Shown in pieces: positions 23,768 to 32,396 of a stretch of 64,000 bases of DNA. Source of the DNA: Bryobacteraceae bacterium (lineage in GTDB: Bacteria; Acidobacteriota; Terriglobia; Bryobacterales; Bryobacteraceae); contig JAHCHE010000017.1 in assembly GCA_026129905.1 (NCBI GenBank), forward strand, positions 1-64,000, in the 5' to 3' direction. The notes beneath the pieces are model-generated. The model ran no database searches. It saw only the letters and a program-made list of their open reading frames with translations, and had not been told where the DNA came from. Each line of letters begins with the position of its first letter. The first letter of the stretch is position 1. A program made the translations under genes and the position numbers.

Positions 23768-25240
23768 TTGAGCAATTCACTTCGCATTCCGCGCCGAAAG
23801 CCGCTCAACGCCCGGGTGGGCGTGTTCGGCGTCGGCCACCACGCGTATTGGCCCCAGTTCGAAGGCTTGCGCGACGAGATGCACCGGAAGCTGGCCGTCT
23901 TCGAAGCCAAGGTCCGGGCGTGCGGCGTCGAAGTTGTGAGCTTCGGACTGGTGGACGACGCCCGCTCCGCCTACGAGCTTCGCGACCGCCTCCAGGCGGC
24001 GAACCTGGATCTGGTCTTCTGCGACATGGTGACCTACGCGACGTCGGCGACCTTCGGCGCCATTGTCCGCGACCTGAACGCGCCGATCGTCCTCGTGGCC
24101 TTGCAGCCGATGAAGGCGATGGATTACGCGCGCGCCTCCACCTACATGCAGTTGTGCAACGACGATTTCTGTTCCGTGCCGGAGTTCACGGGCGTGGCGA
24201 TCCGGATGGGCCGCAAGCCGCCGCCGGTGATCCTGGGCACGCTCGAATGCGACCCGGAGGCGGACGCGGAGATCGCCGAATGGAGCCGCATCGCCTGCGT
24301 CCTGCACGACCTGAAGCGCGCCCGCATCGGCCATTTCGGGCACGTCCTCGAGAACATGCTCGACATGCAGACCGATCACACGGCGCTGACGTCGGCGTTC
24401 GGCTGCCACATCGTCCAGACCGAAGCGGACGACCTGTTGCGTCACTTCCGGAAGGTCACCGGCGACGACGCGAAAACGATGAAGACCCGCATCCTGGAGT
24501 TGTTCGATACGCCGGACCCGAAATCCGATCCGATCACGCGCAAGCTGACGGCCGAGGACCTCGAGATGGCCGCCCGCGTAGCCGTGGCGCTGGAGCGTTT
24601 CGTCGAAGAAAAGGAGCTCGACGGCCTGGCTTACTACTACGAGGCCGAACCCGAGAGCGAGCTGCGGCGCGTGGTGAGCAATCTCATCGTAGGCAACTCG
24701 CTGCTGACGGCGGCTGGGTTTCCGATGTGCGGCGAATCCGATCTGAAGACCTGCATCGCGATGCTGATCGAGGACCGTCTGGACATCGGGGGCAGCTTCG
24801 CGGAGTTCCACCCCATCGACTTCAACGAAGGCTTCGTCCTGGTGGGCCACGACGGGCCGCATCACCTGAACATCGCCGACGGCAAGCCGCTGCTGCGCAG
24901 CCTGACGAAATACCACGGCAAGCCGGGTTCCGGCGCAAGCGTCGAGTTCAAGATCCGGGAAGGGCCCATCACGATGCTCAGCATCGGGCTCACCGGGCAG
25001 GGACGGTTCAAGTTTGTGGTCGCTGAAGGCCGCAGCGTCCGGGGGCCCATCCCGCCGACCGGGAACACGAACACGCGCGGCTTTTTTCGGCCTGACGTAC
25101 GGACGTTCCTGAAGTGTTGGGTGGCCGAGGGGCCGACGCACCATTTCGCCCTCGGCGTCGGGCGCCACGCGAGCGCCATCGAGCGGATCGGCTCGATCCT
25201 CGACATCGAGACTGCCGTCGTGGCCAGGGAATCCGAGTAG
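23768..25240 (+). CDS. L-arabinose/L-fucose isomerase family protein
   Basis: 490 residues from a TTG at 23768 (LSNSLRIPRRKP) with GGGAG about nine bases upstream; an in-frame TTG at 23738 is less likely. The sequence follows the sugar isomerase fold: ARVGVFGVGHHAYWPQFEGL, VSFGLVDDARSAYEL, DLVFCDMVTYATSATFGAIV, IGHFGHVLENMLDMQTDHTA and ELDGLAYYYEAEPESEL. It continues with FPMCGESDLKTCIAMLIEDR, 'SFAEFHPIDFNEGFVLVGHD' and GPHHLNIADGKP. The late Glu and His residues match the metal site of AraA/FucI. There is no signal peptide, so it acts in the cytoplasm. It lies three bases before an MFS transporter, implying uptake and isomerisation of the same sugar or uronate. Confidence 0.8.
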   Translation: MSNSLRIPRRKPLNARVGVFGVGHHAYWPQFEGLRDEMHRKLAVFEAKVRACGVEVVSFGLVDDARSAYELRDRLQAANLDLVFCDMVTYATSATFGAIVRDLNAPIVLVALQPMKAMDYARASTYMQLCNDDFCSVPEFTGVAIRMGRKPPPVILGTLECDPEADAEIAEWSRIACVLHDLKRARIGHFGHVLENMLDMQTDHTALTSAFGCHIVQTEADDLLRHFRKVTGDDAKTMKTRILELFDTPDPKSDPITRKLTAEDLEMAARVAVALERFVEEKELDGLAYYYEAEPESELRRVVSNLIVGNSLLTAAGFPMCGESDLKTCIAMLIEDRLDIGGSFAEFHPIDFNEGFVLVGHDGPHHLNIADGKPLLRSLTKYHGKPGSGASVEFKIREGPITMLSIGLTGQGRFKFVVAEGRSVRGPIPPTGNTNTRGFFRPDVRTFLKCWVAEGPTHHFALGVGRHASAIERIGSILDIETAVVARESE

Positions 25241-25243
25241 CCG

Positions 25244-26497
25244 ATGCGCACCGGCGTCTTCCGCTGGTTCATCGCCGGGCTGCTGTTCCTGGCTTCGGCG
25301 CTCAGCTTTTTCGACCGGCAGGTGCTCTCGGTGCTGGCCCCGCGAATTCTGGACGACCTGTCGATGTCCAACATCGAATACTCCCACGCGGTGTCGGCGT
25401 TCACGCTGGGGTACAGCGTGATGTTTACGCTGGGCGGGCGGCTGGTGGATTACCTCGGGACGCGGCTGGGCCTCGGGCTTACGGTCATCGTGTGGACGGC
25501 GGCTAGCCTGCTTCACGCGGCAGTGCGCAGCAGCACCCAGTTGACCGCGGTTCGTTTTCTGCTCGGCGCGGGCGAGGGCGGTTGTTTCCCGGGCGCGGCG
25601 CGCGGCGTGATGGAATGGTTTCCCGCGCGGGAGCGCGCCCTCGCGATGGGGATCGCGACGACGGGAGGTTCGGCTATCGGCGCGGTGGCCGCTCCGCCGG
25701 TCATCGTCTGGATCGCGGGCGAGGTCGGGTGGCGCGGCGCGTTTCTGGCCACGGGTCTCCTCGGCGCCGTGTGGGCGGCGCTATGGTTCTTCTTCTACCG
25801 CCTTCCGTCGCAGTCGCGGTTCACAACGGAGGCGGAGCGGCGGCACATTCTCTCGGACCCGGCCGGCGGTTCCGGATCGGTGCGCCGGGCGCCGCTCGGC
25901 TGGCGTACCCTGTTGAGCCGCCGCGACGTGTGGGGCTTCACGGCGACGCGTTTTCTGCTCGACCCCGTTTTCTATTTCTACATGTTCTGGATTCCGCAGT
26001 ACCTTCACCGCGAGCGGGGCGCGTCGTTGGAAGAGATCGGGCGCCTGGCCTGGATTCCGTTCCTGATGCTGGGCCTTTCGTCGCCGGTGGGCGGGGCGGC
26101 TTCCGACGCGCTGGTGCGGCGAGGCTGGAGCGCCAGCCGCGCGCGCAAAACCGTCATGGCCGCGGCCGCCTTTCTCACGCCCGCTTCCGTCGCGGCGCTC
26201 GCCGCGCCCGACATGGTTTGGGCGCTGCTGCTGATGTCGGCCCTGATGTTCGCCCACGGGTTCTGGATGACAAACTACATGACGCTGATCGGCGACCGCT
26301 TCCCGTCGAGCGTCGGGACGGTAGTTGGGATCACCGGCACATTCGGCGGCCTCGGCGGATTCCTGTCAAGCCTGCTGGTGGGCCGCGTTGTCGAGGCGTA
26401 TTCCTTCGCGCCCGTATTTGTCGTCTGCGGCGTCTTGTACCCGGTCGGGCTGTTGATTATTCTGGCGACGGTTCGCGGCGCGCCGCGCGCGGCCTAA
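25244..26497 (+). CDS. MFS transporter, hexuronate/anion-symporter type
   Basis: 417 residues with about 12 transmembrane helices. Helix 1 is FIAGLLFLASALSFFDRQVL; 'FFDRQVLSVLAPRILDDLSM' is typical of the ACS/ExuT branch of the major facilitator superfamily. The loop 2-3 motif is GGRLVDYLGTRLG. Helix 4-5 signature: 'RFLLGAGEGGCFPGAARGVM', EWFPARERALAMGI and 'GWRGAFLATGLLGAVWA'. It very likely moves a sugar acid with protons. It is translated right after the isomerase gene. Confidence 0.88.
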   Translation: MRTGVFRWFIAGLLFLASALSFFDRQVLSVLAPRILDDLSMSNIEYSHAVSAFTLGYSVMFTLGGRLVDYLGTRLGLGLTVIVWTAASLLHAAVRSSTQLTAVRFLLGAGEGGCFPGAARGVMEWFPARERALAMGIATTGGSAIGAVAAPPVIVWIAGEVGWRGAFLATGLLGAVWAALWFFFYRLPSQSRFTTEAERRHILSDPAGGSGSVRRAPLGWRTLLSRRDVWGFTATRFLLDPVFYFYMFWIPQYLHRERGASLEEIGRLAWIPFLMLGLSSPVGGAASDALVRRGWSASRARKTVMAAAAFLTPASVAALAAPDMVWALLLMSALMFAHGFWMTNYMTLIGDRFPSSVGTVVGITGTFGGLGGFLSSLLVGRVVEAYSFAPVFVVCGVLYPVGLLIILATVRGAPRAA

Positions 26498-26533
26498 CGG
26501 CGGACGCCGGGCGGTGGATGTTACACTCTCGCC

Positions 26534-29194
26534 ATGATCCGGCGTTCGTGGCGCGTTGCCCTTGTTGCGTGCGCGCTGGCGCCGTGCCTGGGACAGCAGC
26601 GCGCGGCGGAACAAACCTCTCTTACGGCGACGCCGGAGGAAACGCGCGTGGAGTCCGGCGCGCCGGAACAGCGAAGCGAAGCGGCCGCGGAACAGCGGCT
26701 GGAACTCAACCTGCTTGGACAGACCGACGCCGCCTCCGGCGAAAGCCGCCGCAACGAGAACGTGCAGTTCAACCTCATCGACCGCAACGCGATGCGGGAA
26801 CTCAATGCGCGGCTGGGCGTAACCGCGACGCCGGTTGAACGGTTCGACCCGGAGCGGAGCTATTTCGGCGCGGAGTACGGGCGTCCCCCGAGCGCTCCCA
26901 TCCACGCGCAACCCTCGCGCGATATGGCGCTGCACGGCGCGCTGTGGGAGGCGCACAGCAACCATCTGTTCCGCGCGCGCTCCTACTTTCAGGCGGGCGA
27001 AGTGCGGCCGGCCACCGAAAACGATTACGGGTTCCGTCTGGGCGGGCGGCTGCTCGGGCCCGCTCGCGTGTCGCTGGACGGCAGCCAGCAGAAGCTGCGC
27101 GGATTTGTAAACGGCAACGTCCTCGTACCGCTGCCCGGCGAGCGGACCCCGCTGGCCACCGACCCGTTCCTTCGGGCGCTGGTGGCGCGCTGGCTGGCGG
27201 CGTATCCGGCCGAGGCGCCGAACCGCACCGACATTGACCCGCGGGCTTTGAATACGAACGCGCCGCAGCGCATCAATACCGACTCCGCCGGCTCGCGCGT
27301 GGACGCGCCGCTGGGCTCCGACGACTGGCTCGGGATGCGTTACCAGTTCACTTCGCAGCAGGTGGACGCCTTCCAACTGGTGGCGGGCCAGAACCCGGAC
27401 ACCGACACCCATTCCCACACGGGAGTGATCACGTGGACGCGCGCGGTGAGCCCGGCGACGGTGACGTACTCCTCGATCGGATTTGAGCGCGTGACGACGC
27501 GGATCCGCCCGGAGGAGAACGCCGTCGGCCCTACGGTATCGGCGGCGAACGTGATTCAGGGGCTCGGCCCGCCTCCGCCGATTCCCATTCTCCGGGCGCA
27601 GAACCGGTTCCGCTACGCGGGCGCCGTCGAGCAGACGCGCGGCGCCCACCGCTGGAGCGCCGGCGCGGAAGCCCTCCGCTCGCAGGTGAACGGTCGCGAG
27701 CAGGACGGCGAACGCGGCATCATCACCTTCGGCAACGACTTCGGCCGCGACGCGCTGACCAACTTCCTCCTGGGCACGCCGAGCACGTACACGCAATCGC
27801 TCGGCAACACCCACCGCGGCTACCGCGTCTGGAACTTCCTGCTCTACGCGGGCGACGCCTGGCGCGTCCATCCGCGCCTGACGCTGCAGGCCGGCATCCG
27901 GTTCGAGCCGATGACGCGTCCGATCGAGGTGAATCGCCTGGACGAAATCCCTTTTCCGTGCGACTGCAATAACGTGGCGCCGCGCCTGGGCCAGGCGCTT
28001 CGGCTGCCCGGCGATTGGGGAACCTTGCGGGCCTCTTACGGCCTGCATTACGGCGAGATCTTCGCCACCACCTATAGCCAGGTGCGGATGAGCCGCCCGG
28101 GCAGCTACCGCGTGATCGCCGGCGCCCCGGACCTGCGCGATCCGCTGCGCGGCCTGACGCTCGCCGACATCGGTCCCGGATTTCGTGCGGGCATCTTCGA
28201 CGTCTCGCGCGATATGGTGACGCCGTACAGCCACCAGTACAATCTCGCCTGGGAGCGGGAACTGGGCGGCGGCGTGCGCATCCAGGCGGCGTATATCGGC
28301 AGCCGCACGCACAAGCTCTTTCAGATGCGCTTCGATAACCGCGCGCGCATCGTTCCGGGCATTCCCCAGACGACGGCCACCATCAACCAGCGCCGGCCCG
28401 ACCCGAATCTGCTCGAAGCGCTCCGGCTGCTCAACGGCTCGCGCGCATATTTCGACGCGGCGCGGGTGACGCTGACGGTCCCGCGAGCGAAGGGGCTCGG
28501 ATTGGACGTTTCCTACTGGTTCAGCAAGTCGATTGACCTCGGAAACGACTACACGAGCACGCTGTCGGGAGTGGATGCCCGCCAGGGGCGCAGCCAGTCC
28601 GAGGACAACGTGCATGGAGACCTCAAAGGGCTATCGCAGTTCGATCAGCCGCATGCCTTGCTGGCGCGGGGATCGTACGAAACGCCGCCGCTGCGCGCCG
28701 CTCCCGCGTGGCTGCGGAGGCTAGCAGGAGTCTGGGTTGTCACCGGCGTCCTGCTGTTGAAGAACGGCACGCCGTTTTCGGTGGAATCCGGGTCGGACGG
28801 TCCTGGGTTCGGCAACGTCGACGGACAAGGGAGCGACCGCGTCAACGTTGTCGATCCCGCCGTGCTCGGCCGCACCATCGGCAATCCCGACGCGTCCCAG
28901 CGCCTGCTTCCCCGATCGGCCTTCTCGTTCATCCGACCGGCCGACGACCGCGGCAACCTCGGCCGCAATACGTTCCGCCGCGGACGGATCGCCAACGTGA
29001 ACGCGGCGCTCGAGCGCACCTGGCGCCTCCGGAGGGAGTGGGCCCTGGCGTTCCGCGCCGAATCGATCAACTTCTTCAACACGCCGCAGTTCGCCGAGCC
29101 CAACTACAATCTCGTGTCGCCCAGTTTCGGCGCCATCACCAACACGCTGAACGACGGCCGCGCCTTCCGTTTCCGGCTCGAGGCGCAGTTCTGA
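26534..29194 (+). CDS. Outer-membrane TonB-dependent receptor-like barrel without plug-side domain
   Basis: 886 residues; signal peptide VALVACALAPCLGQQ. The C-terminal two thirds look like the barrel of Oar/TonB-dependent receptors: RVWNFLLYAGDAWRVHPRLT, LQAGIRFEPMTRP, YSHQYNLAWERELGGGVRIQ, AAYIGSRTHKLF, LKNGTPFSVESG and a final 'FRFRLEAQF' with terminal Phe. Unlike the receptor at 47.6-50.9 kb it has no N-terminal carboxypeptidase-like domain and no visible plug motif; residues 20-90 are acidic and Gln-rich instead. It begins 36 bases after the MFS gene, so the three genes may move one nutrient across both membranes. A GC-rich palindromic repeat follows the stop. Confidence 0.8.
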   Translation: MIRRSWRVALVACALAPCLGQQRAAEQTSLTATPEETRVESGAPEQRSEAAAEQRLELNLLGQTDAASGESRRNENVQFNLIDRNAMRELNARLGVTATPVERFDPERSYFGAEYGRPPSAPIHAQPSRDMALHGALWEAHSNHLFRARSYFQAGEVRPATENDYGFRLGGRLLGPARVSLDGSQQKLRGFVNGNVLVPLPGERTPLATDPFLRALVARWLAAYPAEAPNRTDIDPRALNTNAPQRINTDSAGSRVDAPLGSDDWLGMRYQFTSQQVDAFQLVAGQNPDTDTHSHTGVITWTRAVSPATVTYSSIGFERVTTRIRPEENAVGPTVSAANVIQGLGPPPPIPILRAQNRFRYAGAVEQTRGAHRWSAGAEALRSQVNGREQDGERGIITFGNDFGRDALTNFLLGTPSTYTQSLGNTHRGYRVWNFLLYAGDAWRVHPRLTLQAGIRFEPMTRPIEVNRLDEIPFPCDCNNVAPRLGQALRLPGDWGTLRASYGLHYGEIFATTYSQVRMSRPGSYRVIAGAPDLRDPLRGLTLADIGPGFRAGIFDVSRDMVTPYSHQYNLAWERELGGGVRIQAAYIGSRTHKLFQMRFDNRARIVPGIPQTTATINQRRPDPNLLEALRLLNGSRAYFDAARVTLTVPRAKGLGLDVSYWFSKSIDLGNDYTSTLSGVDARQGRSQSEDNVHGDLKGLSQFDQPHALLARGSYETPPLRAAPAWLRRLAGVWVVTGVLLLKNGTPFSVESGSDGPGFGNVDGQGSDRVNVVDPAVLGRTIGNPDASQRLLPRSAFSFIRPADDRGNLGRNTFRRGRIANVNAALERTWRLRREWALAFRAESINFFNTPQFAEPNYNLVSPSFGAITNTLNDGRAFRFRLEAQF

Positions 29195-29195
29195 G

Positions 29196-29226
29196 GCACT
29201 GCCGTGCGGCAGCCGGCCTCCGGCCG
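29196..29226 (+). repeat. REP-like palindromic element, copy A
   Basis: A 31-bp unit just after a stop codon: GCACTGCCGTGCGGCAG followed by a CCGGCCTCCGGCCG block, giving two short hairpins. The reverse complement of 52035-52065 matches 29 of 31 bases. It may terminate transcription or be a dispersed repeat. Confidence 0.65.
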
Positions 29227-29291
29227 AACGGCTTCACGTCAATAAACCAGAACACGTTCATCAAACGTCTCCTGGAGAGCACTGGCCGGCC

Positions 29292-30173
29292 CTACTGCTT
29301 TTCGAGTTCCGCCATGCGCTTCTTCTTGTACTCTTCGTATTCCTTGATCAGTGCGGGATCGAGCGGGCTGCCGTAGATTTCGTGCGACTTATACTTGCCG
29401 GTCCGCAGCTTTATCTTGGTCCACTCGTCGTGCACGAAGATCTCGAGGGCGCCTTTGACGGATTGCTCGATCAGTTCCGGCGGGACGACGGTGATGCCTT
29501 CACGGTCGCCGATGATGACGTCGCCCGGCATTACGGTGACGCCACCGATGCGCACGGGAACATTCAGACCGACGAGCGTGGCGCCGCGCACAGCGTCGGG
29601 ATGCGCGAACCGGTAGTAGATTTGCGTGTCGAGGTCCGCGAGGCCCTGGAGATCGCGCACGCCGCCCTCCACCACCAACCCCCCGGTCTTGGTGGCGATG
29701 CCGATGTACGCCGCGAGATTATCGCCGACGAAGCCCGGCGTCTTGCCGAACGCGTCCACCACCAGCACGTCGCCGGGCTGAAGCATGTCGATGACGTACT
29801 GGTGCCCGCCGCGCGGGAAACCCTTGGCCTTGATGCCGGACATCACCAGTTCGTTGAGATCCGGCCGGTCCGGCATGTACATGGCAGTGAGGGCGCGGCC
29901 CGCCATTTTCCGGTTCGGGTGTAGGATGCGAAATTCACCCTCAAAGTTGTTGTTGTAATTCGCGCGCCTCAGAACGCCCCAGCAGTCTTCGGCGGATAAT
30001 GCCCGCGCCCGTTCCAGCAGCGAGTCGGGAACCTTGGGGCGGCCATCCTCGAACCGCTCGAACGGGTTCTTAGGCGTGTACTTGATCATTTCGTCGCGGC
30101 TGAACTGAAACACCTGCGCCCCCAGGGGCAGGCAGGCCGCGAGAACGGCAGCGAATCTTGCGATCGATTTCAT
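29292..30173 (-). CDS. Exported RraA-like family protein
   Basis: 293 residues with a Sec signal (KSIARFAAVLAACLPLGAQ). The core of about 90-250 is the RraA/HMG-aldolase fold: MLQPGDVLVVDAFGKTPGFV, GDNLAAYIGIATKTGGLVVE and GGVRDLQGLADLDTQIYYRF, then VNVPVRIGGVTVMPGDVIIG and DREGITVVPPELI. The G-D-N and R-D residues that bind Mg and 2-oxo acids are present, so a class II aldolase or decarboxylase reaction on a 2-keto-4-hydroxy acid is possible. Signal peptide and a long N-terminal extension (residues 20-85) set it apart from cytosolic RraA. Convergent with the receptor gene. Confidence 0.8.
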   Translation of the reverse strand: MKSIARFAAVLAACLPLGAQVFQFSRDEMIKYTPKNPFERFEDGRPKVPDSLLERARALSAEDCWGVLRRANYNNNFEGEFRILHPNRKMAGRALTAMYMPDRPDLNELVMSGIKAKGFPRGGHQYVIDMLQPGDVLVVDAFGKTPGFVGDNLAAYIGIATKTGGLVVEGGVRDLQGLADLDTQIYYRFAHPDAVRGATLVGLNVPVRIGGVTVMPGDVIIGDREGITVVPPELIEQSVKGALEIFVHDEWTKIKLRTGKYKSHEIYGSPLDPALIKEYEEYKKKRMAELEKQ

Positions 30174-30222
30174 TCCGCGAAATCTATCACAAGTCCGTAA
30201 GCGATTGCCCGACGCGGCAGGC

Positions 30223-31392
30223 TTACTTCTCCGAGAGCGCCGCCACGCCCGGCAGTTCGATGCCCGAAAGGAATTCGAGCGATGCGCCGCCGCCGGTGGA
30301 GATGTGGCTGATCTTGTCCGCTACCCCTGCGGCTTTGATGGCCTTTTCCGAATCGCCGCCGCCCACCACGGACGTGGCCCCGGAATCGGCTACCGCTTTT
30401 GCGAGGGCAACGGTACCCTTATCGAAGGGCGGTTTTTCGAACACGCCCATCGGCCCGTTCCAGATGACGGTCTTAGCGCCCGCGAGCACGTTGGCGTAAG
30501 CTTCGATCGTTCGGGGACCAATGTCTACCCCGATCATTCCGTCCGGGATCGCTTCGACTGCCTGGCTGTCCGCGCCTTCCTTGATCTCAGCGGTGACGAC
30601 GTGATCCGCCGGCAGCATCAGTTTGTCGCCCGCGGCCTGCAGCAGCTCACGGGCGAGGTCGACCTTGTCTTCCTCCACCAGGGACTTGCCGGTCGGCTCG
30701 CTTTTGGCCCGGGCGAACGTATACGCCATGGCGCCGCCGATCATCAGCTTGTCCACCACTTTCAGGAAATTGCGAATGATCTCGATCTTGTCGGAAACCT
30801 TCGCGCCGCCCAGCAGCGCCACGCAAGGCCTTTCCGGATTGTGAATGGCCTTGCCGAGAAACTCCAGTTCCTTGTCCATCAGAAACCCGGCGGCCGATTG
30901 CGGCAAGTGTTTCGTGACGCCGACGGTGGACGCGTGCGCCCGGTGCGCCGAGCCGAAGGCGTCGATCACAAACACGTCGGCCAGCGCAGCCAGTTTCTGC
31001 GCGAACTCGGGATCGTTCTTCTCCTCCTGCGGGTGGAAGCGGACGTTCTCGAGCATCAGAACTTCGCCCGGCGCCGGCTTCATCGCCTCCACCTCCGGGC
31101 CGATGCAGTCCGGCGCCATCATGACCGGTTTGCCTAACAGCTCCTCCAGACGTTTGGCGGCCGGCGCGAGACTCATCTCCGGGACGCGCTTGCCTTTGGG
31201 CCGTCCAAGGTGGCTGGCGAGCACCAGTCCGGCGCCCTGTTCGAGCACGTACTTGATGCTCGGCAAAGAGGCGCGGATCCGTTTGTCCGACGTGATGGTC
31301 TGTCCGTCGGGGCTCAGCGGAACATTGAAATCGACGCGCATGAACACGCGTTTACCCTTTAAATCAAGATCGCGTAAGGATAATTTAGCCAT
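30223..31392 (-). CDS. pgk: Phosphoglycerate kinase
   Basis: 389 residues, full length. It makes ATP from 1,3-bisphosphoglycerate in glycolysis. Signatures: KRVFMRVDFNVPLSPDG, LVLASHLGRPKGKRVPEMSL, LENVRFHPQEEKNDPEF, VIDAFGSAHRAHASTVGV, 'PCVALLGGAKVSDKIEII', MIGGAMAYTFARAK, AKTVIWNGPMGVFEKPPFDK and SVVGGGDSEKAIKAAG, ending with STGGGASLEFLSG. All substrate-binding Arg and Lys positions are present. It follows the BadF-type kinase gene on the same strand. No gap or tpi lies next to it. Confidence 0.97.
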   Translation of the reverse strand: MAKLSLRDLDLKGKRVFMRVDFNVPLSPDGQTITSDKRIRASLPSIKYVLEQGAGLVLASHLGRPKGKRVPEMSLAPAAKRLEELLGKPVMMAPDCIGPEVEAMKPAPGEVLMLENVRFHPQEEKNDPEFAQKLAALADVFVIDAFGSAHRAHASTVGVTKHLPQSAAGFLMDKELEFLGKAIHNPERPCVALLGGAKVSDKIEIIRNFLKVVDKLMIGGAMAYTFARAKSEPTGKSLVEEDKVDLARELLQAAGDKLMLPADHVVTAEIKEGADSQAVEAIPDGMIGVDIGPRTIEAYANVLAGAKTVIWNGPMGVFEKPPFDKGTVALAKAVADSGATSVVGGGDSEKAIKAAGVADKISHISTGGGASLEFLSGIELPGVAALSEK

Positions 31393-31427
31393 AGTACTTC
31401 GACGATCTTATCATGTGAATTCGGACC

Positions 31428-32396
31428 TTAGCCTTCCGGAACTGCCTCGAGCCGGGGAGCGAGGCCCGCTGCCCGGTAGGCTTCCAGCAGCGCGCCCGCG
31501 GCGGGTCCGTACATGGGATCGGTGAACCGGTTGCCGTCGCTGAGTTCCACCAGCGAGCGGTAGCGCTCCCGCAGCAGCCCGCTTTGAAACACGCCGCCGG
31601 CGTATGATACAGCCGCGGGCTCTCCAGACTCGAAAAGTTGGGCGCGCGCGGCGGCCGCGAGCGTCGCAAGTTGCTGCGCCGCGTTGAAAAGGATGTCGCG
31701 CGCCACCGCATCGCCCGCACTCGCCGCTTCGTTGACCAGCGCCGCCAGTCCGGCGACCCGCGTGCGCGGGTAATCGTCCGTGTAGAAAAGGTGAAGCAGT
31801 TCGTTGGCCGTAGTTGCGCCCGTAGCGTCGAGCAGCGCCGCCGAGAGCGCCGTCGGCGGCCCCCAGCCTTCCTCCGACCGCAGAACCGCCCGAAGCGCCT
31901 GCCGCACCAGGTCGAACGCGCTCCCTTCGTCGCCGAAGATGTAACCCCATCCTCCTGCCCGAGCCGTCTTCCCTGCGCCGTTTCGGCCGAAGGCGATCGA
32001 ACCGGTGCCGGCGATGGTGATGATGCCCGGACCGCCTCCCGCCGCGCCGGCTAGCGCGATCAGCGCGTCGTGCGTCACCACAAGCCGGCCGGCCCGCAGC
32101 ATCCGGCGCAGCAGGTCGCGCTTGTCGTCGGGACCGCCGCTGAAGCCGAGACAGGCGGCCTCGAACGTCACGGCGACGGGATCGAGGCCCGCATTCCGGC
32201 AGGCCTCCCCCACGCACGTTTCGATCGCGGAGACGAATCGCGCGCGGCCTTCCGCGGCGCCGACGTGGTTGCACGGACCGCCTTTGCCCGCGGCGAGCAC
32301 GCGGCCGGCTTCGTCGCCGATGTAGGCCACGGTGCTGCTTTGCCCGCCGTCCACGCCGAGGAAATAACGCTCCACGCGGCTGCCTCCGGCGCTCAC
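31428..32396 (-). CDS. BadF/BadG/BcrA/BcrD-type kinase, N-acetylglucosamine kinase-like
   Basis: 322 residues. Actin-fold ATPase blocks: FLGVDGGQSSTVAYIG (phosphate 1), VTHDALIALAGAAGGGPGII, TIAGTGSIAFGRNG (phosphate 2), GGWGYIFGDEGSAFDLVRQA and AVSYAGGVFQS (adenosine). This pattern fits eukaryotic-type GlcNAc kinases and related amino-sugar kinases. The GTG at 32396 overlaps the M24 stop (GTGA); a second GTG in 'VERYFLGVDGG' is also possible. Substrate not certain, but the PIG-L and SGNH/sulfatase genes around suggest amino-sugar handling. Confidence 0.85.
   Translation of the reverse strand: MSAGGSRVERYFLGVDGGQSSTVAYIGDEAGRVLAAGKGGPCNHVGAAEGRARFVSAIETCVGEACRNAGLDPVAVTFEAACLGFSGGPDDKRDLLRRMLRAGRLVVTHDALIALAGAAGGGPGIITIAGTGSIAFGRNGAGKTARAGGWGYIFGDEGSAFDLVRQALRAVLRSEEGWGPPTALSAALLDATGATTANELLHLFYTDDYPRTRVAGLAALVNEAASAGDAVARDILFNAAQQLATLAAAARAQLFESGEPAAVSYAGGVFQSGLLRERYRSLVELSDGNRFTDPMYGPAAGALLEAYRAAGLAPRLEAVPEG

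Noticed and set aside
23777-25516. 579-codon minus-strand frame over the sugar isomerase and MFS genes
   Set aside because: Low-complexity Arg/His/Asp composition and complete overlap with two recognisable genes.
26366-28615. Open frame of 749 codons on the minus strand across the receptor gene
   Set aside because: It is rich in Arg, Val, Ala and His with no fold motifs, fully antisense to a gene with clear barrel signatures; high GC keeps such antisense frames open.
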